Assembly: GCA_947174085.1 (NCBI GenBank)
Contig: CAMWHN010000109.1
Location: 1-7,194, forward strand
Length of the DNA: 7,194 nt
Direction: 5' to 3'
Origin: an uncultured Ruminococcus sp.
GTDB lineage: Bacteria; Bacillota; Clostridia; Oscillospirales; Ruminococcaceae
This document shows, one piece after another, positions 3,982 through 7,194 of the stretch (within the stretch, counting starts at the first letter, position 1; each line of letters opens with the position of its first letter). The translations under genes and the position numbers were made by a program. Below the pieces are notes generated by a model. That model ran no database searches, had not been told where the DNA came from, and saw only the letters and a program-made list of their open reading frames with translations.

Positions 3982-6381
3982 TTAGCCTAATGTTACAATG
4001 ATTTCATTTTCAGCTTGCAAATCAGAAATCGCAATATAATTATTTGTTTGGGAATTGCCATTTACTAAAATTTCTTTTACACCACTTTGTACATGATTTG
4101 GATTTTGAATGCTAATATTTAATAATTTATTTCTGAAATTTTTCTTAATTGTAAAGCTATCCCATGTGGACGGAATAGACGGAGAAATTGCCAGACCAGT
4201 CGCATCTGGTCTGATGCCACAAATGCCCTCTACACAGCCAACCATCACAGTCGAAGCTGTACCTGTCAGCCAATGCACATGAGACCTTCCCTCAAAAGGC
4301 GAGGCTTTGCTCTCTGTAAATTGTCCGTGAACGTAAGGCTCCATAACACGCACTTCCGCCTTGCTATTAAGAGAAGCAGGAGAAGTTTCTAAGAAATATT
4401 CAAAAGCCCTGTCACCGTGTCCAAGCAAACTTTCTGCAAGAATTAACCAGCCTTGCGACTGTGAGAAAATACCACCATTTTCTTTTGTATCAGCGTTGAA
4501 AATATGCATTAACGCACCGTCAAAATAATGCTCTTTATAAGGCGGTTCAAGCAACTTTGCACCATAAGGCGTATTTAAAATTTCATATACACTTGTCATT
4601 GCTGTTTCAGCCTGTTCAGCACTTGCAAAACCAGAGATTACACTCCAACTTTGCGGATTCAGCCACATATTTGCTTCAGGGTCGCTTTTCTTGCCAACAG
4701 CAATGCCATCTTCTCGAATACCACGAATAAATCTGTCTTCGTCCCAACAGTTCTCAAGAGAAGCACGCAATTTTTCCTGTGCCTGATTCATATCATTAAT
4801 ATACTCTAAATCCTGTTTAGATTCAGCCATAGTTTTAATAATATCCATAGCATAATATAACTGAAATGCTACAAAAGTAGATTCACCCTTTGCACCCAAA
4901 CGCAAACAGTCATTCCAATCAGCGTGTAACCCTGCTGGCATGTCATGATTTCCCATATGATTCATAGAAAAATCAATTGCTTTTTTCAAATGTTCATAGA
5001 CTGTCGCTTCACCGCCGTTGGCATAGACAATTTTTTCATCTAAAAATGCAATATTGCCACTTTCGCCGATATATTTCACAATCGTTGGGAACAGCCACAA
5101 TGCATCGTCAGCACGGTAAGACGGGTGTCCAGTTTCTTTCACATATTCAGGGTCATCAGGTGTATTTTCATGACCTGCATTGTGATTAAATTTTACCAGT
5201 GGCAGACCTGCGCCGTTATCTACTTGTGCAGAGAGCATAAATCTAATTTTTTCAAGAGCCATTTCTGGTGCAAGATGAATGATACCTTGAATATCCTGCA
5301 CAGTATCTCTGTAGCCGTAACCGTTACGCAATCCGCAATAAGAAAAAGATGCTGCTCTTGACCAGATAAACGTAATAAAACACTGGTAAGCATTCCAGAC
5401 ATTTATCATATTATTAAATTCTTCTGACGGGGTTTCGACTTCAAAATTTGCTAATTTACTATGCCAATAAGATTTTAAATCCTGTAATTCTGCATCAACT
5501 TTTCCTGCTTGTTTTTCATAAGAATCTAAAATTTCAGCAGATTCGGCATCATTTTTTTGACCCAGAATATAAATTAATTCTTTGGTTTCACCTGCTTGTA
5601 ATACTAATTCATTTCTTAACGCTCCGCAAGCATTCGCATTAAAATTCATAGAATCATCACATTTACCAGTTTCAACCATAATCGGATTGCTATAAGTTCT
5701 ATATGCGCCAATAAATTTCTCTAAACTACCGCAACCGTCAGAAACTTCTGCACCGGCAACGCCGAAAAATCTTTCTTTATGATTAGAACCGTCTGCCCAT
5801 TTTTCAGAATTTTCATTAATATGCTGTAAAATTTTATTGCCTTTGCGTTCGGTTCTTGTAATAAATTGCGTATATTGCAAATTAATCTGGTCTTGTTCAT
5901 AATTACTATCATTTGTAAATTCAATAAAGCCAAATACTGATAACTTTCTTGCATTTGAATCCTGATTTGTAATTTTAATTCTCCAGACTTCATAAGTCTG
6001 CCCAGACGGTACATAATAAGTCGTTTCTGTAGAAATATTTGCATATTCACTAGTCATGACAGAATATGCTGTACCATGACGGCATTCACTTTTATAATTT
6101 TCCAGTGACTTGCCAACAGGTTGCCATGTGGCAGACCAATAATCACTTGTTTCATCATCACGCAAATAAATATATCTGCCGGGCAATGCCATCATAGAAT
6201 TGAACCGAAATCTTGCAATTCTGCCATTTGCACCAGACTGTACAAAACTATAGCCTGCCGCATTATTAGAAATAATTGCACCATATTCTGGTGAACCTAA
6301 ATAATTCACCCAAGGCGCAGGCGTGTCTGGTCTTATAATCACATATTCTTTATTTTTCAAGTCAAAATGTCCGTATTGCAT
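3982..6381 (-). CDS. GH94 beta-disaccharide phosphorylase (cellobiose/chitobiose phosphorylase-like), 799 aa
   Basis: A cytoplasmic inverting phosphorylase that cleaves a beta-linked disaccharide with phosphate to give a sugar 1-phosphate plus a free sugar, saving ATP. The N-terminal beta-sandwich starts MQYGHFDLKNKEYVIIRPDT and contains PAPWVNYLGSPEYGAIISN. The (alpha/alpha)6 catalytic domain contains GYGYRDTVQD, ADWNDCLRLG (D488-D491, the DWND element holding the family's catalytic Asp) and HVHWLTGTAST (residues 701-711, phosphate-binding region). The length fits the roughly 800-residue cellobiose, diacetylchitobiose and cellobionate phosphorylases and is shorter than cellodextrin phosphorylases. 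The start is ATG 6381-6379 with GGAG 8 nt upstream; the longer frame to 6465 would read through the leader. There is no signal peptide, so the disaccharide must be imported. Substrate specificity is unresolved, and the segment NPQSWSVISGFAS differs from my memory of characterised cellobiose phosphorylases. Confidence 0.93.
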   Translation of the reverse strand: MQYGHFDLKNKEYVIIRPDTPAPWVNYLGSPEYGAIISNNAAGYSFVQSGANGRIARFRFNSMMALPGRYIYLRDDETSDYWSATWQPVGKSLENYKSECRHGTAYSVMTSEYANISTETTYYVPSGQTYEVWRIKITNQDSNARKLSVFGFIEFTNDSNYEQDQINLQYTQFITRTERKGNKILQHINENSEKWADGSNHKERFFGVAGAEVSDGCGSLEKFIGAYRTYSNPIMVETGKCDDSMNFNANACGALRNELVLQAGETKELIYILGQKNDAESAEILDSYEKQAGKVDAELQDLKSYWHSKLANFEVETPSEEFNNMINVWNAYQCFITFIWSRAASFSYCGLRNGYGYRDTVQDIQGIIHLAPEMALEKIRFMLSAQVDNGAGLPLVKFNHNAGHENTPDDPEYVKETGHPSYRADDALWLFPTIVKYIGESGNIAFLDEKIVYANGGEATVYEHLKKAIDFSMNHMGNHDMPAGLHADWNDCLRLGAKGESTFVAFQLYYAMDIIKTMAESKQDLEYINDMNQAQEKLRASLENCWDEDRFIRGIREDGIAVGKKSDPEANMWLNPQSWSVISGFASAEQAETAMTSVYEILNTPYGAKLLEPPYKEHYFDGALMHIFNADTKENGGIFSQSQGWLILAESLLGHGDRAFEYFLETSPASLNSKAEVRVMEPYVHGQFTESKASPFEGRSHVHWLTGTASTVMVGCVEGICGIRPDATGLAISPSIPSTWDSFTIKKNFRNKLLNISIQNPNHVQSGVKEILVNGNSQTNNYIAISDLQAENEIIVTLG

Positions 6382-6414
6382 ATTATTTTCTCCTTTTTTG
6401 AGATTTATTTTTTT

Positions 6415-6458
6415 CAAGAATATTATACATATTTTTTGAATTTTTTTCAATATTCTTG
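6415..6458. promoter_or_regulatory. Inverted repeat in the GH94 leader
   Basis: CAAGAATATT (6415-6424) and AATATTCTTG (6449-6458) are perfect 10-bp inverted repeats 24 bp apart, inside the untranslated leader of the phosphorylase gene just downstream of its predicted start site. A smaller dyad TTGAA/TTCAA (6436-6440 and 6446-6450) overlaps. It could be two operator half-sites or an mRNA hairpin; it is not followed by a T-run in the gene's direction, so it is not a typical terminator. Confidence 0.5.
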
Positions 6459-6469
6459 TTAGCAATTCC

Positions 6470-6498
6470 AGTATAGCATATTTTTAAACTCTTGTCAA
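6470..6498 (-). promoter_or_regulatory. Sigma-A promoter for the GH94 gene
   Basis: On the - strand TTGACA (6498-6493), 17 bp, then TATACT (6475-6470). The predicted start is near 6463, leaving about 80 nt of leader that contains the inverted repeat at 6415-6458. The -35 box lies only 18 bp beyond the stop of the upstream 189-residue gene. Confidence 0.82.
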
Positions 6499-6516
6499 TG
6501 AATTTCAAAAATAAAA

Positions 6517-7086
6517 CTATTTTTTCTTGAAATATAAATTAATCTCTTCTATTGGCGCAAGCTCACCCCAACTCATATATAATGGCTTTATATCTAATTC
6601 AATTAATTCTCCAAATATTCCGAATCCGTCCTCTGCAAAAACTTCATTTGCCTGTAATGCAGTAATTAAATATTCTTCTGGTACACCCTGTTTCAAAAAA
6701 GGAATCCAATTTGTAACATCAATTTCTTTTTCCGATTCTTCCTCGTCCCAATAAGGCGTTCCAATGCATTGCTTGTCTATGCTAGTTCCATTAGAATTAT
6801 ACAGCTCCAATAGCACAAAATCACTGTCAACTACATCTGCCGTCAATACATGAGAATGAAATACTTGTGTACAAAATTTTGCATCATGAACTAATTTTTG
6901 TTCATCGCTCCCCATTGCGAACCATTTTCCCTCTGGAAACCCAAAAGAATAAGTTTTTTCTGCTTGACTTTTATCACACTGTACAAAGCCTTGTGATTCC
7001 ATGTACTGACCTACTTCTGAAAGAACTTGTTCTTTTAATAATTGTTTTTCATTACGGATAAATACAGTCGCTGCAAACACACCCAT
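6517..7086 (-). CDS. Uncharacterised protein, 189 aa
   Basis: I do not recognise a characterised family. The ATG is well supported by AGGAGG (7099-7094) 7 nt upstream and a perfect promoter at 7154-7126. The protein starts MGVFAATVFIRNEKQLLKEQ, which looks like a beta-strand followed by a helix. It is soluble and acidic, rich in aromatic residues (GFPEGKWFAMGSDEQ near 49-63, VVDSDFVLLELYN near 85-97, YWDEEESEKEIDVTNW near 112-127), with no signal peptide or membrane segment and no obvious catalytic motif. That profile resembles the stand-alone small proteins often seen as immunity-like or accessory proteins, but this is only an impression. There is no clear terminator after it; a weak A/T hairpin (6503-6532) overlaps the stop, so some read-through into the GH94 gene is possible. 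Confidence 0.85.
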   Translation of the reverse strand: MGVFAATVFIRNEKQLLKEQVLSEVGQYMESQGFVQCDKSQAEKTYSFGFPEGKWFAMGSDEQKLVHDAKFCTQVFHSHVLTADVVDSDFVLLELYNSNGTSIDKQCIGTPYWDEEESEKEIDVTNWIPFLKQGVPEEYLITALQANEVFAEDGFGIFGELIELDIKPLYMSWGELAPIEEINLYFKKK

Positions 7087-7125
7087 AAAAAAACCTCCTA
7101 TATCTATATTTTTTATAATATGATT

Positions 7126-7154
7126 ATTATACTATAAAATAATTCACATGTCAA
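7126..7154 (-). promoter_or_regulatory. Consensus sigma-A promoter for the 189-aa gene
   Basis: On the - strand a perfect TTGACA (7154-7149), 17 bp, then a perfect TATAAT (7131-7126). Farther upstream, CAATACT (7152-7158) and AGTATTG (7180-7186) form a spaced inverted repeat that overlaps the -35 box and may be regulatory. Confidence 0.85.
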
Positions 7155-7194
7155 TACTTCCAGAAAAAAATAATAGCACAGTATTGTCATACAC

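Noticed and set aside
5125..6050. Short open frames on both strands inside the GH94 gene
   Set aside because: They are shadows of the phosphorylase reading frame with no independent start signals.
6382..6465. 28-residue N-terminal extension of the GH94 protein
   Set aside because: It translates the untranslated leader and inverted repeat. The ATG at 6381 has GGAG at 8 nt and matches the family N-terminus.
6503..6532. A/T-rich hairpin overlapping the stop of the 189-aa gene as a terminator
   Set aside because: The stem is almost all A-T with bulges and no T-run follows in the gene's direction.

Overview
The window is A+T-rich bacterial DNA. Strong AGGAGG-type ribosome binding sites, near-perfect sigma-A promoters (TTGACA, 17 bp, TATAAT), a GH94 disaccharide phosphorylase and an ECF vitamin-uptake S component all point to a low-GC, fibre-degrading Bacillota such as a Ruminococcus-like Oscillospiraceae member. 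That taxonomic reading is inference.

Layout. Left block, + strand (100-3049): a sodium:solute symporter, then a translationally coupled TIM-barrel amidohydrolase with a TTG start 2 nt after the symporter stop. An ECF transporter S component follows with its own promoter, whose -35 box overlaps the amidohydrolase stop codon. The block ends at a bidirectional terminator (3055-3085).

Middle block (3064-3979): a leftward XRE-family repressor-like gene that appears to start at a rare ATA codon, with a palindrome just upstream of its ribosome binding site. Divergent from it, a perfect + strand promoter and a start-site palindrome lead into a minimal CRISPR array with type I-E-like repeats. The array has two identical 29-nt repeats around one 32-nt spacer, then a degenerate repeat fused directly to the second. 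A small 63-residue acidic protein and a second bidirectional terminator follow.

The most striking observation is that the single 32-nt spacer is identical, 32 of 32, to coding-strand DNA inside the amidohydrolase gene about 1.4 kb upstream (2157-2188). The array therefore carries a self-matching spacer aimed at its own neighbourhood. No cas genes are in the window.

Right block, - strand (7154 down to 3982): an unrecognised 189-residue protein and a GH94 phosphorylase, each with its own strong promoter. The phosphorylase leader contains a 10-bp inverted repeat.

Functionally, the symporter and amidohydrolase look like an uptake-plus-hydrolysis pair for an unidentified small molecule. GH94 would phosphorolyse an imported beta-linked disaccharide in the cytoplasm. 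The XRE gene, palindromes, mini-array and small ORF look like an accessory regulatory or defence-related insert between housekeeping genes.
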